A DNA stretch of 5,512 nucleotides from Streptomyces sp. NRRL WC-3549 (GTDB taxonomy: Bacteria > Actinomycetota > Actinomycetes > Streptomycetales > Streptomycetaceae). How positions within the stretch are numbered: position 1 is the first letter of the stretch; every line of letters starts with the position of its first letter. The notes under the pieces are model-generated. The model searched no databases, was not told where the DNA came from, and saw only the letters and a list, made by a program, of their open reading frames with translations. Positions 5,493 through 5,512 of this stretch are shown here, piece by piece. A program made the translations under genes and the position numbers. The stretch covers positions 43,631 through 49,142 of the forward strand of contig NZ_KL585442.1 in NCBI RefSeq assembly GCF_000721935.1, read 5' to 3'.

Positions 5493-5512
5493 CTGTCTCT
5501 TATACACATCTC
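5493..5512. other. Untrimmed Tn5/Nextera sequencing adapter at contig end
   Basis: Positions 5493-5511 read CTGTCTCTTATACACATCT, identical to the reverse complement of the 19-base Tn5 mosaic end used in Nextera libraries. The following C at 5512 agrees with continuation into the Nextera read-2 adapter arm. The AT-rich composition breaks sharply from the flanking GC-rich DNA. This is library-derived sequence, not a feature of the organism. Confidence 0.97.

Noticed and set aside
5493..5512. Transposon end or insertion element boundary
   Set aside because: The 19-mer is the engineered Tn5 mosaic end used in Nextera libraries, located exactly at the contig end with no transposase or target duplication.

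Overview
The window is very GC-rich DNA with strong G/C preference at third codon positions, short gene gaps and GGAGG-type ribosome binding sites. The protein sequences look like those of Streptomyces or a close actinomycete; this is a judgement from composition and protein style, not a database match. The last 19-20 bases (5493-5512) are not genomic. They match the Tn5/Nextera mosaic-end adapter, so this is the end of a short-read draft contig and real sequence stops near 5492.

Layout. Positions 1-2750 (minus strand) hold three tightly packed genes of a branched-chain amino acid type (HAAT/Liv) ABC importer: a lipoprotein solute-binding protein (2750 to 1518), the ATPase LivG (1514 to 720) and the ATPase LivF (723 down past the left edge). 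The LivH and LivM permeases are not in the window and probably lie beyond position 1. A 293-bp divergent intergenic region (2751-3043) contains a clear nested inverted repeat. On the plus strand follow the two subunits of a 3-oxoacid/3-oxoadipate-type CoA-transferase: subunit A from 3044 and subunit B at 3885-4526. A 234-bp gap (4527-4760) with several hairpins, one a strong terminator candidate, separates these from a convergent minus-strand PfpI/DJ-1 family gene (5333 to 4761).

The most notable observation is in the tail of CoA-transferase subunit A. A 29-bp tandem duplication (3783-3811 and 3812-3840, one mismatch) knocks the gene out of frame with its expected TGA at 3880-3882. Removing one copy exactly restores a 269-residue subunit A whose stop lies 2 bases before the subunit B start. 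As written, the frame stays open to 4837 and would give a 597-residue product running out of frame through all of subunit B. This is either a real frameshift in a dispensable proline-rich tail or a short-read error in a C-rich hairpin region.

The genes suggest an uptake-and-activation module: the importer would bring in a carboxylic acid or amino acid, and the CoA-transferase would move CoA from succinyl-CoA to a 3-oxoacid derived from it. The shared divergent control region makes co-regulation plausible. The substrate cannot be read from the sequence, and I see no wholly new system here.
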